41,001 nucleotides of DNA from Candidatus Haladaptatiplasma halalkaliphilum (GCA_019594055.1 JAFDTY010000006.1:1-41001); one strand, 5' to 3'; counted from the first letter of the stretch, positions 25,500 through 35,291 are shown. The notes: generated by a model from the letters alone, not told the origin. Translations and numbers: made by a program.

Positions 25500-25886
25500 T
25501 CAACGGAGACCGGAAGGTGTGGTTGAATCTAGTGAAAGGTGTGATATGTATCCGAAGAAAAAATAGTAGAGGACCAGCGATTCTAACCGGTGTTGATCCA
25601 GCAATGTAAATAGTGAGATAACAGTGAAAAGCACGAATATCAGTAGCACGATCTTACTGTGGGCCAGACCCCTGTGTCTGGTAGTGTACGCGGGATCCAA
25701 TATGTCAGGTAATATACCCCCTATGGAAGACGCTATAAACATGATCAATATGTGTAATAAATGATTCAAGGATCGAGGAAATATCCAATAAGGAGAAGGT
25801 AATACCATTCTTCTAAGTGATTCCAGAAGGAAGAACGCCATCACTCCGGTGAAAATTGCACCGATGATATGAGTTTTACGTCGCAT
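25500..25886 (-). CDS. YdjM/DUF457-like membrane-bound metal-dependent hydrolase
   Basis: This 128-residue membrane protein begins MRRKTHIIGAIFTGVMAFF. It has four hydrophobic segments and the family's conserved polar sites: THIIGA near the start, GGILPDILDP, HRGLAHS near residue 71 and ISHLSLDSTTPSG near the end. The family (DUF457, LexA-regulated YdjM in E. coli) resembles PAP2-like or phospholipase-type membrane hydrolases, but no substrate is known. I chose ATG 25886 because a TATA box is centred 25 nt upstream. The frame extending 44 residues further crosses that promoter. It converges on the rRNA terminator. Confidence 0.78.
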   Translation of the reverse strand: MRRKTHIIGAIFTGVMAFFLLESLRRMVLPSPYWIFPRSLNHLLHILIMFIASSIGGILPDILDPAYTTRHRGLAHSKIVLLIFVLFTVISLFTLLDQHRLESLVLYYFFFGYISHLSLDSTTPSGLR

Positions 25887-25905
25887 AAAAGAAGAGATAC
25901 CATAT

Positions 25906-25916
25906 GATATATAAAG
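25906..25916 (-). promoter_or_regulatory. TATA box of the YdjM-like gene
   Basis: CTTTATATATC on the minus strand is centred 25 nt from ATG 25886, indicating a leaderless transcript and fixing the start. Confidence 0.6.
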
Positions 25917-25962
25917 GGACAGAAAGGGGAGGTCGATGTAAGTGATGAATGGATGGGCAGGT

Positions 25963-25970
25963 TTTTTATA
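25963..25970 (+). promoter_or_regulatory. TATA box of trpS
   Basis: TTTTTATA lies about 32 nt upstream of the trpS ATG. It is divergent from the YdjM-like promoter. Confidence 0.5.
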
Positions 25971-25998
25971 ACCGGAGGTTATCCGTGGACAGGTTATT

Positions 25999-27135
25999 AT
26001 GGATGAGAAGACCGGCACAAACGAAGGTTACGTCCTTACGCCATGGGTGGCCAGCGGTAACATAGACTATGACGACCTTATAGTGCGATTCGGTACGTCA
26101 AGGATAGATCAGGGACTGCTGAACAGGATAGAGGATCTTACCGGCGAACTACACTTCATGTTGCGCCGAGAGATATTTTACTCTCACCGTGATTTCAACT
26201 GGATATTGGACGAGTATGAAAAGGGTAATCATTTCGCTATGTACACCGGTAGGGGCCCTTCGGGCCATACCCATGTGGGCCACCTGATGCCTTGGATATT
26301 CGCCAAATGGCTACAGGACAAATTCGACGTTGAACTCTACTTTCAATTGACGGACGACGAGAAATATCTGTTTAATTTTGACATGGATCAGGAAACCACC
26401 CATTCATACGCATTAGAGAACGCACTGGACGTTATAGCCTTGGGATTCGACCCCAAAAAGACCCATATCATGATAGACACGGACTACATAAAGACCCTTT
26501 ATCCCATAGCACTGAGAGTAGCGAAAAGGTTGAATTTTTCCAATGTCAAGGCCGTCTTCGGTTTCGATAATTCTGTAAACATAGGGAGTATCTTTTACAC
26601 GTCAATACAGTCGGCACCATGCTTTGTGCCCACGGAACTCAAGGGTAGAGATGTTCCGGTGGTGATCCCGTGTGGAATAGATCAGGACCCGCATTTCAGG
26701 CTTACAAGGGATGTTGCATCTAAGATAGGCTACTGCAAACCCGCATTACTGCATAACAAACTTGCACCTTCACTTGACGGGACCGGAAAGATGTCCGCAA
26801 GTATTCCGAAAACGACCATATTCACTACTGACGAACCATCCGATGTGAAGAGTAAACTGTCGGACGCCTTCACAGGAGGATGTATATCTGCAAAGGAGCA
26901 GCGAGAGAAGGGTGGCAACCCGGACATCTGCGCCATACAAAACTACCGTTACTATCTGTTCGAAGAAGATGATGAGGTTGTAGCGGATATATCCATGAGA
27001 TGTCGACAAGGTGAGATCCTTTGCGGTGAATGCAAATCCCTTCTCATCCACAAGGTGAACACTTTCCTAGAGAGGCATAAAAAGGGAAGGGAAAAGGCAA
27101 AGGATATAATAGATGGCTTGTTATTAATCGATTAA
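25999..27135 (+). CDS. trpS: Tryptophanyl-tRNA synthetase
   Basis: This class I synthetase charges tRNA-Trp. The 378-residue protein is of the archaeal/eukaryotic type, with an N-terminal extension (VLTPWVASGNIDYDDLI), the HIGH-like HVGH at 92-95 in GRGPSGHTHVGHLMPW, CGIDQDPHFRLTRDVA and the KMSKS-like KMSAS at about 264-268. The length and motif spacing match archaeal TrpRS. It is transcribed alone; aglB follows after 85 nt with its own promoter. Confidence 0.95.
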   Translation: MDEKTGTNEGYVLTPWVASGNIDYDDLIVRFGTSRIDQGLLNRIEDLTGELHFMLRREIFYSHRDFNWILDEYEKGNHFAMYTGRGPSGHTHVGHLMPWIFAKWLQDKFDVELYFQLTDDEKYLFNFDMDQETTHSYALENALDVIALGFDPKKTHIMIDTDYIKTLYPIALRVAKRLNFSNVKAVFGFDNSVNIGSIFYTSIQSAPCFVPTELKGRDVPVVIPCGIDQDPHFRLTRDVASKIGYCKPALLHNKLAPSLDGTGKMSASIPKTTIFTTDEPSDVKSKLSDAFTGGCISAKEQREKGGNPDICAIQNYRYYLFEEDDEVVADISMRCRQGEILCGECKSLLIHKVNTFLERHKKGREKAKDIIDGLLLID

Positions 27136-27164
27136 CGGTGTCAGAACCCCTCTTACACCGACAA

Positions 27165-27173
27165 TCTATAAAT
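27165..27173 (+). promoter_or_regulatory. TATA box of aglB
   Basis: TCTATAAAT is a near-consensus TATA box; transcription would start near 27195. AAGGTGAAGG just before the ATG at 27221 is the ribosome binding site. Confidence 0.55.
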
Positions 27174-27220
27174 ATGAGAAGGTATCATGAGTGGGATTAC
27201 ATTTGTCAAGGTGAAGGATA

Positions 27221-30200
27221 ATGAGGTTCAAGATACCTTATGTGTCAGCGAAGAAGGGTAAAACCGATGCCCCCGTGAATGAAAAGTCCGTACTCGAGGA
27301 CAGATGGAGCACCATCATATGCCTTGTGGGCATCTTTATCGTAGCCTTCTTCCTGAGAAGCTATTTCGCGCTGGAACTATCGACCAAATTCGGCACCCCG
27401 TTCTTACTTACCGGGGGCTCTGATGCATATTATTATGAACGCATAGTGGAGTACATAGCGTTCAACAACCGACATCTCCTTTATGACCCCATGATCAATT
27501 ACCCCATAGGGGTCACCAATCCCCGACCGCCATTTTACGGCTGGACCACCGTGCTCTCCGCACACATGTTCGCACCCTTTTTGGGCGGCCTTTCAAGAAG
27601 TTTACACTACACCCTTATACTATCTACCGCCTTCTGGGGTGCCCTCACCATCTTCCCTGTATACATGGTGGGTAGAGACATCTTCGGAAAGAGGGCCGGT
27701 ATGGCGGCGGCATTCCTGCTGGCCATCAGCGCGGGACATCTTCAGCGTAGCCCCATAGGCAACGCTGACCACGACGCGATATACCTGTTCTTCATGATCA
27801 CAGGTTTCTACTTCCTGATGAAGGCCCTCCGAGGTATACCCGACGACGTTACGTGGGTGGAAAAATGGAGCGAAAGGGCGAGTATTAAAAATGGCGTATC
27901 CAGATTCACAAGGGAGAATAAGAGGTCATTGCTGTACGCTGCGATGGCAGGCATGTGTTTTGCCACCGTTGCACTCAGCTGGCAGGGCTGGGCATACGTT
28001 ATCGTCATCGTTCTCACCTATTACTATATACAATTACTTATCGACAGGGTGCGATACAGGGATTCCATAGGTGTAACATTCTGCGTGATGATTTCCCTTG
28101 TTATCTGCGCCATGGTGGCCGCACCGTTCTATTATGGTGCCGGTATAGGTGCCCATTTACCGCATCGTATCGGTACCTGGTTCGATGTACCACTGATAAT
28201 TATCATCCTCGGATTGGCAGGGGGTATCCTATTGACCGTAACCAGAGATATACCATGGATACTGGTATACTCCACCCTTATCGCCATAGTGATCACCTTT
28301 GTCATCTTCGCACTCTATTTAACGCCCGCCCTCATGGATGTTTTCCTTAGCGGCGCAGGATATTTCGCCCGTACCAAGGCCTACGAGACCATAGCTGAGG
28401 CACAGGCACCCGAGTTCAGTAACATAGTACTGTCCTTCGGCCCAGCCACCTTCTTCATGTCGATGCTGGGTATATTCCTCGCTATTTGGCATCTCAAAGG
28501 CAATTGGAACACCGAATTCCTCTTCATACTGGTATGGACGGCCTTCGCCATATACATGTCTCTTTCAGCGGCGAGATTCATCTTCAACGGCTCTCCGGCC
28601 TTTGCCCTTACGGCCGGTTGGGTGGCGGCACTGTTGGTTGAAAAGAGCAAATTCCAGGATATCACATATCGAATGGCAAGAAGCAAGGGCAATTACTTCA
28701 GAGGTCTGAAAAGGGCAGTAAAACCCATGCACATCATTTCCGTACTATTCGTTGTATTCATTCTACTGCTGCCAAATGTGATGTCCGGTTTGGACTCCGG
28801 TATACCCTACGAGAGAAAGCGCGAGTATGACAGGCAGATATACATGTCGCTACCCGATTTCATGAGACCGGAAGATTACAACGTAACAAGAGGAGATGTA
28901 TGGCACTTCGGGGCCTTCGGTTTCGGCCTGGACAAGCCCACGGATTACTGGCCCGCTGCATGGGATTGGTTGGACAATAAAAATTCTCATCTGCATCCCC
29001 ACGATCGTCCCGGTTTCCTCAGCTGGTGGGACTACGGCTTCGAGAGCGTGGCCAGGGGTAATACGCCAGCTGTGGCGGATAATTTCCTGAATGGGCATCA
29101 GCTGGCTGGTAATCTCCTCATGGCTCAGAATGAGTCGGAGGTGATATCCCTGCTGATAGCGAGGATGCTGGACGCACCCTATCGCCAGGACGGAAGATTC
29201 AAGGGTGAGACCAGGGCTATCCTGGTGCACCACATCGGAGAAGAAAAGACCAACGAACTCGAAAATTCCTACATAAACCCCGAAGCCTACAGGGAAGAAG
29301 TGCTGTCGAACCCGGACAGGTATCATCCCAGGGCAGATGACATATCCGTGATCAACCTAAGGTATGCACGAGTCATGGGTCTCCTGGCCTATGAGGAGCA
29401 CGAAACACTGGTGGAACTCTATTACGATTTGACAATACACATGGACAAGATGATACAGTACATCGCCGTGGATACCAGGCTGTTCCCCTTCTCGGGCAGA
29501 CAGACTGGGATATTCTACGCACCTGCCAAGCTTTCAGACCACAGGATGGACGAGGAGCACGGCATGCGTACACCGTATGATTTCTTCTCCATATACCTCA
29601 TCGACGAGTTCGGTAATGAGTACGACGACCCAAATGATATACCACCTGACGTTATGATAGTGGATTACGACATCAGGTACCACTCCATGTTCTACAACTC
29701 CATGCTCTACAGGACCTTCGCTGGTTACGCAGGTCATTGGGTGGGCGAGGAGGAGAGCATACCCGCGGTTAACAATGACCAGTTGCAACCCATGCCAGGA
29801 TGGGGGCTCAACAACTTCAAGATGTCCTACAGAACGGCATATTACAACCCGTATCCCCCCGAAGAGGTACGTGACCATCCTGATGAATGGCGTGCCATCT
29901 CCTTCGAGAAGGGTATACAACTGCAGGAAGAAGGCAAGGGCACCGTAGACCTCAGCGCCATGAGCTACATGGGCCAGGGGGTTGTGTTTTTGGAATACTT
30001 CCACGGTGCATTGGTCAGCGGCACGGTGAGCCTCGAAAACGGCGCACCCGTACCTGGAGTCCGGGTCACCATACTCGATGAAATGGGTGTACCCCATGGA
30101 ACAACCTTTACCGACGAGAACGGATATTACACACTGTATGCACCCCATGGCGAGGTAATGCTGGGGGTTACCACGGGTGGAGAAGGTATGCCCGTGCAGA

Positions 30201-33200
30201 AACTGGAAGAGGTGACCCTGGGTTTCGAATCGTTCACCATCACCAGAGAGCAGGCCATGAGAAAACCCGTGGACCGAACGGGTGACGGAAGATGGGATTA
30301 CCTGATCCGAAAGGATTTCCAGGTGGAAACCTCCTCTGTAAATGGTTACGTCTACGTTGATCTGGATGACGATAGCGAATACACACCGGGTGAAGATACC
30401 CTTGTCCCCGCCAGGATAACCCTGGTCAACGATCATTTCGGCATCGAGCTATCGGTAGATTCCCAGGACGGATACTTCGAATTCACCGATATCCTACCGG
30501 GAAAGTACACACTGAATGCGGATGTGGATGGCTCAACACCCGCCACCTTGCTTGTGGAGCCCGGTGAGAAGGTAACCAATGACCTTAGATTGAGGACAGG
30601 TTCGTTAGAGGGTTACGTTACCTTTGAAGATGATGTGACCGAGGATATCGAGCTGCGGGCAACCCACATGGTCAGTGGTAACACCTACACCAGCATCTTG
30701 GATGGTGAGGGAAACTACTCCATCAAACATCTCATTTACGGACGCTACGAGCTAGAAGTTATTAACGAGGAATATACTATCTTTGAAGGAAGACATATCT
30801 TCGAGGTCAAGGCCGGACTCATGGAAAAGAACAACATAACCATCGGCAAGGCCGTTACCTTGGAAGGTGTCACCAGACGGGGTGGACATACGATACCCCA
30901 TCAGAAACTTACCTTTACATCCGTTTCGGACATCGAATTTTTCCCAAGAACGGTAACCACTGATTCCCAGGGTAAATTCCATATCAAGATGCCCATTGGT
31001 GATTACAGGGTATACGGTACCCTACGTAGGAACCATGACAGCTATGTATACATGGAAACCATAAGTTTACCATACCATAAGGAAACATTATCGGCAGATT
31101 TCACAGCCGCACACAGGTTTACCGGTAGTGCGGAGCTGGACGGAGGTCGATTGGAAGAACTCCAGCTCCTGTTTTCACGCAGTGACGGCGGCGAAACGAC
31201 CACATTCACCAATCTCAACGGAGAGTTTTCCATACTGTTACCACAGGGAGATTATTCTATCTACGGCACCAACCTTTTCGGTGTGGACGTGCTGCTCCGT
31301 TCAAGGATATCCATAGAAGACGATACCTTCACGGAATTATCGGCACAGCGCGGATTCAAACTGGACGGTGTAGTGTACAGGGATCTCGACCGTGACGGAG
31401 AGCCGGGACCGGGAGAAGGCATCCCTGCCCGCGTTACGGCCGTCTTCGAAGATGATTTTTCCATCACCATACCGGCACAGAGTGACGGAGATTACTCCCT
31501 GGTTCTGCCATTCGATGAAACGGTAACACTTACCTATAGTAAGGAAGGTTTCCTTTCCAAGGAGATGAACGTGCGGCATGATATAGATGAGATAATGAAG
31601 AACGTACCCTTACAGGCGAGGAACGTGACCCTGTCGGGTGCGATAATTCACCGGCACTATGATATACCCGATCAGCTACCCATGGTTTTGGAACCGGTAG
31701 GTAGCGGGGCCCAGCATAAGGAAGTGTATATAACACAGGACAGTTACAGCGTTTCAGTTCAGCCAGGGGATTACGTCATCCGCATAGACCATCCGTACGG
31801 GGTAGGGGAGAAACTATACCTTTCCCGGGAGGTTTCCCTGAAACCCGGTACGGATATGGATACGGACCTGGAGGTGGACTACAAGGTAAGATTCACCGGT
31901 AACATAAGAGACGAATCGGGAGAGCCCGTGGAGGCACAGTTGCACATGAAGGGGCCCGAAGAGGTGATGATGTACGCACAGGACACCTTCGAAGTATACC
32001 TGATCCCGGGTGCATACTCCCTCTGGTTGGACCTATCGGAGGAAAACCTTGTTAACATATCATTGATACAGGTACTCACCCCCGGAACCCACAATATCAC
32101 ACTGGAATCCGGAGCCACCTTCTCGCCCTTCCTGACCTACGACGGAGAGCCCAGGGATAAAATACCCGTATGGATAGAATGCCTTGATACCGGGTATCGT
32201 TTGAACAGGACAACCGATATCGAGGGCACATTCAACGTGTTGTTACCCCCCGGAAACTACGAGGTATCTGTGGACCATAAAGTATCGGAACCTGTGGAAG
32301 GCATCCTGAGAGAGATGCATTATCAATACAAGGAAACATACGAGGTAGTTGCATCCACTGCCCCGGTCATACAGTTGTGGCGAGATTACGTCAACGCTAC
32401 ACTTACAGGCCGGATCACCATCGGGGGAGAAGGTATCGCTAACATAGAATTGGAATTCATCGCTAGCAGCCCCGATGCCATATCGACTTCCGTGGTCACC
32501 GGTAGTGACGGTACCTTCACCTTGAAATTGTCCCAGGGACAGTATTACATCTACACCTATTATTCGGGTGTAAGGGGATTGTATGCCGAGCTAAACGATT
32601 TTGTTATGCCAGATGAGGACGAACACCTGGATGTGCCTCTCGTGAAGGCTAATCAATTGACTGGTACGGTGAGAAGGTCGGGAGAGGGCCTGGAAGCTGA
32701 TATCGCCCTACGCTCCATCGACAGGGAGAGGATAGGTAGAAGGGAACTCTCAACCGACGATAAGGGTGTATACAATATCATCCTGCCCCCCGGTGAATAC
32801 GGTATCATCGCCTCGGCCACGGTAAAGGAAAACGGTTTGGAAACCGACTATCAGTATGCCAGGGAGGTCGACCTGAAATACAGCATGGAGGTTAACCTTA
32901 ACCTGGAGATACTGAAGATATACGGAGTCGACATCCACGATACGGACGAAAAAACCGCTGATCAGGGTGAATCGTTAACCTTTGTGGTTCAGGTGGAGAA
33001 CACCGGTAACACACCGGACAGTTATACCTTCTCAGCACCGACGGCCATCTGGAAACTATCTTTCGAGCCCAGCAGACTGGATGTACCCTCGGGTGAAACA
33101 AGGGACCTCAGGGTCACCGTACACATAAGCGAGGATGCATCTGTCAATCATCCTCCCATCGAGTTCATGGCGGAGTCTGTGAATTCCCACGAAACCGCCC

Positions 33201-33715
33201 AGATGAGACTTCCCATCAGGATAGCGCAGCATTATGGTGTGAGCATCGAGCCTGGTATAATACGCAGACAACTGGACGGAGGCAAACTCACATACACCAT
33301 AACCGTGGAGAATACGGGTAACGGTGACGATACCTACCAAGTAGAGATACTCAACAGGGAATACATCAGGAGCAAGGGTTGGGACACTTCCATAGGGGTA
33401 ATCGCCGAGAAGATAACCGACGGTGCCTTGGAAGATATCAAGGTCACACTCACGCCATTGACCAGAAGTCCCGACAGAGAACTCGAACTCGAACTTGAGG
33501 TGACATCCAAGGGAGACCCCTCGGTTTATGCCACAGGGTCCTTCAGTATAGAGTCGCCGTCTCTCAGATCAGACCTACACGGGCTGAACCTGATCGGGGA
33601 GGATATTTCACTTGAAAGGGATGTATTCGGTTTGAAGGCATGGCATTGGGCCATGATAGCCGCGGTGGCTATAGTGGGTGGATTCTACATATCACGCAAG
33701 AAGAGGTGGATCTAG
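27221..33715 (+). CDS. aglB: Giant AglB oligosaccharyltransferase with C-terminal repeats
   Basis: AglB transfers lipid-linked glycans to Asn in N-X-S/T of exported proteins. The first ~540 residues are multi-pass membrane text with the first acidic motif at D68 (GGSDAYYY) and D183-H-D185 (GNADHDAIY). The catalytic WWDYG is at 602-606. The protein then continues to 2164 residues, while usual AglB has about 650-1000. From about 928 to 1890 there are eleven beta-sandwich units of 75-110 residues, each opening with a hydrophobic-x-G strand (such as LVSGTV, SLEGYV, TLEGVT, RFTGSA, TLTGRI) and closing with a PGxY turn. Two carry an SdrD-like Asp-rich turn (YVDLDDDSEYTPGED, YRDLDRDGEPGPGEG). Two NEW3/CARDB-like domains follow (about 1901 and 2006), then a membrane helix near 2142-2158 and a KKRWI tail. 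The repeats should lie outside the cell. Confidence 0.93.
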   Translation: MRFKIPYVSAKKGKTDAPVNEKSVLEDRWSTIICLVGIFIVAFFLRSYFALELSTKFGTPFLLTGGSDAYYYERIVEYIAFNNRHLLYDPMINYPIGVTNPRPPFYGWTTVLSAHMFAPFLGGLSRSLHYTLILSTAFWGALTIFPVYMVGRDIFGKRAGMAAAFLLAISAGHLQRSPIGNADHDAIYLFFMITGFYFLMKALRGIPDDVTWVEKWSERASIKNGVSRFTRENKRSLLYAAMAGMCFATVALSWQGWAYVIVIVLTYYYIQLLIDRVRYRDSIGVTFCVMISLVICAMVAAPFYYGAGIGAHLPHRIGTWFDVPLIIIILGLAGGILLTVTRDIPWILVYSTLIAIVITFVIFALYLTPALMDVFLSGAGYFARTKAYETIAEAQAPEFSNIVLSFGPATFFMSMLGIFLAIWHLKGNWNTEFLFILVWTAFAIYMSLSAARFIFNGSPAFALTAGWVAALLVEKSKFQDITYRMARSKGNYFRGLKRAVKPMHIISVLFVVFILLLPNVMSGLDSGIPYERKREYDRQIYMSLPDFMRPEDYNVTRGDVWHFGAFGFGLDKPTDYWPAAWDWLDNKNSHLHPHDRPGFLSWWDYGFESVARGNTPAVADNFLNGHQLAGNLLMAQNESEVISLLIARMLDAPYRQDGRFKGETRAILVHHIGEEKTNELENSYINPEAYREEVLSNPDRYHPRADDISVINLRYARVMGLLAYEEHETLVELYYDLTIHMDKMIQYIAVDTRLFPFSGRQTGIFYAPAKLSDHRMDEEHGMRTPYDFFSIYLIDEFGNEYDDPNDIPPDVMIVDYDIRYHSMFYNSMLYRTFAGYAGHWVGEEESIPAVNNDQLQPMPGWGLNNFKMSYRTAYYNPYPPEEVRDHPDEWRAISFEKGIQLQEEGKGTVDLSAMSYMGQGVVFLEYFHGALVSGTVSLENGAPVPGVRVTILDEMGVPHGTTFTDENGYYTLYAPHGEVMLGVTTGGEGMPVQKLEEVTLGFESFTITREQAMRKPVDRTGDGRWDYLIRKDFQVETSSVNGYVYVDLDDDSEYTPGEDTLVPARITLVNDHFGIELSVDSQDGYFEFTDILPGKYTLNADVDGSTPATLLVEPGEKVTNDLRLRTGSLEGYVTFEDDVTEDIELRATHMVSGNTYTSILDGEGNYSIKHLIYGRYELEVINEEYTIFEGRHIFEVKAGLMEKNNITIGKAVTLEGVTRRGGHTIPHQKLTFTSVSDIEFFPRTVTTDSQGKFHIKMPIGDYRVYGTLRRNHDSYVYMETISLPYHKETLSADFTAAHRFTGSAELDGGRLEELQLLFSRSDGGETTTFTNLNGEFSILLPQGDYSIYGTNLFGVDVLLRSRISIEDDTFTELSAQRGFKLDGVVYRDLDRDGEPGPGEGIPARVTAVFEDDFSITIPAQSDGDYSLVLPFDETVTLTYSKEGFLSKEMNVRHDIDEIMKNVPLQARNVTLSGAIIHRHYDIPDQLPMVLEPVGSGAQHKEVYITQDSYSVSVQPGDYVIRIDHPYGVGEKLYLSREVSLKPGTDMDTDLEVDYKVRFTGNIRDESGEPVEAQLHMKGPEEVMMYAQDTFEVYLIPGAYSLWLDLSEENLVNISLIQVLTPGTHNITLESGATFSPFLTYDGEPRDKIPVWIECLDTGYRLNRTTDIEGTFNVLLPPGNYEVSVDHKVSEPVEGILREMHYQYKETYEVVASTAPVIQLWRDYVNATLTGRITIGGEGIANIELEFIASSPDAISTSVVTGSDGTFTLKLSQGQYYIYTYYSGVRGLYAELNDFVMPDEDEHLDVPLVKANQLTGTVRRSGEGLEADIALRSIDRERIGRRELSTDDKGVYNIILPPGEYGIIASATVKENGLETDYQYAREVDLKYSMEVNLNLEILKIYGVDIHDTDEKTADQGESLTFVVQVENTGNTPDSYTFSAPTAIWKLSFEPSRLDVPSGETRDLRVTVHISEDASVNHPPIEFMAESVNSHETAQMRLPIRIAQHYGVSIEPGIIRRQLDGGKLTYTITVENTGNGDDTYQVEILNREYIRSKGWDTSIGVIAEKITDGALEDIKVTLTPLTRSPDRELELELEVTSKGDPSVYATGSFSIESPSLRSDLHGLNLIGEDISLERDVFGLKAWHWAMIAAVAIVGGFYISRKKRWI
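30001..32900 (+). repeat. Eleven degenerate beta-sandwich repeats within aglB
   Basis: The units start near residues 928, 1038, 1127, 1212, 1299, 1379, 1469, 1556, 1631, 1726 and 1811 of AglB. They share only a framework: a G-containing first strand, T/S-D-x-x-G-x-F/Y in the middle and L/M-P-x-G-x-Y near the end. This is the pattern of carboxypeptidase-regulatory-like or CNA-B folds. They are divergent at DNA level, so the array is old and not a recent tandem duplication. Confidence 0.7.
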
Positions 33716-33716
33716 G

Positions 33717-34496
33717 ATGTCCAGAGGAATTCTTATCAAGCTCACCGCCCTGTTTATGGTAACCTTGATGGTCAGTTCATTCTCCGACGCCCAGAGTACC
33801 CCCAGGCAGTTGGGGGTCGACCTTTACATATCGGGGCCTTCGGAAATATTCGTTAACCAGACCACCATGTACAGGGTGGAATTGAGGGGCTCCTTCAGCG
33901 GTAGAGCCACCAACTGGAGTCTGGAGGTTGTGGAGTTTCCAGGTGCTCTGAAGGTAAATCCGCCTTCATCCCGATCCAACGTGTCCAACACATTCTATGT
34001 GAATGTCACCGCCACCCGGACGGGAACTTACAATATACGTTTACAGGGCTATTGTTCCGATGATGAAGAGGTAAGATACGGCGAATCAAGCCTGAACATC
34101 CGGGCAGTTGTACCGGCAACGGTGGAAGTGGACATAAACAATCCCTCGGAATTCGTACTCAAAAACATAACCATCGGTGTTTTCGTTGACGGTTCTTTAA
34201 AGGGTAAGGATCTGATACCGAGCCTGGAGCCCGGTGAAACACAAAAACGGAGCATCGACTGGTCAAGGGAAGGGCTTTCACCGGGCGAACACAAATTGGA
34301 GGTATGGGTGGACTACGGCTACACCGATTCCACCACTTTCATCAAGGACGAGCTGCTGATGTCCACATCCATATACGTCAAGGGAGAGGGTGCGGCGAGG
34401 ACGTATGCGCTGCCCATCGCCCTTGCGGCGGTGGGAGGCGGTGTATTCTTCTTTCTCTATATGCGGAAAAAGAGAAAGAGAAGAAGACCCTGGTAA
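33717..34496 (+). CDS. Secreted, membrane-anchored sequon-rich protein downstream of aglB
   Basis: This 259-residue protein has a signal peptide (about 1-26, LTALFMVTLMVSSFSDAQS), an extracellular part that seems to contain one or two beta-sandwich domains (the second CARDB-like, with EVDINNPSEFVLKNITIGV and SLEPGETQKRSIDW), one membrane helix (about 230-248) and a basic tail RKKRKRRRPW. Five N-X-S/T sequons (NQT, NWS, NVS, NVT, NIT) lie in the external part. ATG 33717 is one nucleotide after the aglB stop, so the pair is co-translated. The topology mirrors the C terminus of the giant AglB. It may be an OST accessory subunit or a glycosylated partner; no function is known. Confidence 0.75.
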   Translation: MSRGILIKLTALFMVTLMVSSFSDAQSTPRQLGVDLYISGPSEIFVNQTTMYRVELRGSFSGRATNWSLEVVEFPGALKVNPPSSRSNVSNTFYVNVTATRTGTYNIRLQGYCSDDEEVRYGESSLNIRAVVPATVEVDINNPSEFVLKNITIGVFVDGSLKGKDLIPSLEPGETQKRSIDWSREGLSPGEHKLEVWVDYGYTDSTTFIKDELLMSTSIYVKGEGAARTYALPIALAAVGGGVFFFLYMRKKRKRRRPW

Positions 34497-34507
34497 AGCA
34501 AAAAACA

Positions 34508-34515
34508 CTTTTACC
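34508..34515 (+). promoter_or_regulatory. Candidate TATA box of the SDR gene
   Basis: CTTTTACC is centred about 25 nt before ATG 34536, which supports that start. Confidence 0.35.
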
Positions 34516-34535
34516 TATGTTTGCCTACCCCTTCC

Positions 34536-35288
34536 ATGACAGAAGGTATGCTTGAAGGACGAAAGGTCATAGTCACAGGCGCATCCAGGGGTATAGGTAA
34601 AGGTATAGCGATCAAATTCGCCCGGGAAGGGGCTTCCGTTGGTATAAATTATGTTAGCGGCCATGAAGATGCTCGATGTGTTCTGGAAGAGGTAAACGAG
34701 CTGTCCCGAGGACTACTTTTAAATGGCGACGTGGCTAAAGAAGAAGATGCCCTGATGATGGTGGACAATTTTGTGAAGAGATACGGTGGTATAGACATCT
34801 TGGTGAACAATGCCGGTATCTACATACGTAAAGATATGGAAGGATCCTTCGTTGAAGATTACGATAGAACCATGAATGTTAACGTACGCGGGGCATTTTT
34901 ACTCTGCAAATTCGCTTTACCGTACCTGAAAAGATCACCATATGGCAGGATCATCAATCTATCATCCCAGTTGGCCTACAAGGGCTCCACCCACGGTACC
35001 GCTTACGTCACCAGTAAAACGGCCTTGATCGGGTTGACAAGGTCGCTTGCCCTGGAACTGGCCCCCTATGGTATAACGGTAAACGCCATAGCCCCGGGGA
35101 CCATTGATACGGATATAATCGCTGGTTATACGAAAGAACAGCGTAAAGAACGGGCTGAAAGCATACCCATAAAACGGATCGGTACTCCCGGGGACATAGC
35201 CGATGCAGCACTCTTTTTGGCATCGGATATGGGTTCTTATGTTGTAGGTGAAGTGATCGGAGTCAACGGTGGTTCTGCACTGCACTGA
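34536..35288 (+). CDS. Short-chain dehydrogenase/reductase (FabG-like)
   Basis: This 250-residue classical SDR carries the NAD(P) motif TGASRGIG at 14-21, NNAG at 91-94, catalytic S144 and Y157-x-x-x-K161 (AYVTSK), and the C-terminal VNGGSAL. The protein looks most like 3-oxoacyl-ACP or glucose/sugar dehydrogenases of the family. The substrate cannot be read from sequence. As it follows the glycosylation genes it could act on a sugar, but it has its own candidate promoter and the link is weak. ATG 34548 is a possible alternative start; the frame-start TTG at 34521 is unlikely. Confidence 0.82.
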   Translation: MTEGMLEGRKVIVTGASRGIGKGIAIKFAREGASVGINYVSGHEDARCVLEEVNELSRGLLLNGDVAKEEDALMMVDNFVKRYGGIDILVNNAGIYIRKDMEGSFVEDYDRTMNVNVRGAFLLCKFALPYLKRSPYGRIINLSSQLAYKGSTHGTAYVTSKTALIGLTRSLALELAPYGITVNAIAPGTIDTDIIAGYTKEQRKERAESIPIKRIGTPGDIADAALFLASDMGSYVVGEVIGVNGGSALH

Positions 35289-35291
35289 TAC

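Noticed and set aside
29534-30436. 300-residue open frame antisense to aglB
   Set aside because: It mirrors the strongly coding aglB frame, has His/Val/Tyr-rich composition typical of antisense reading, and has no promoter or ribosome binding site.
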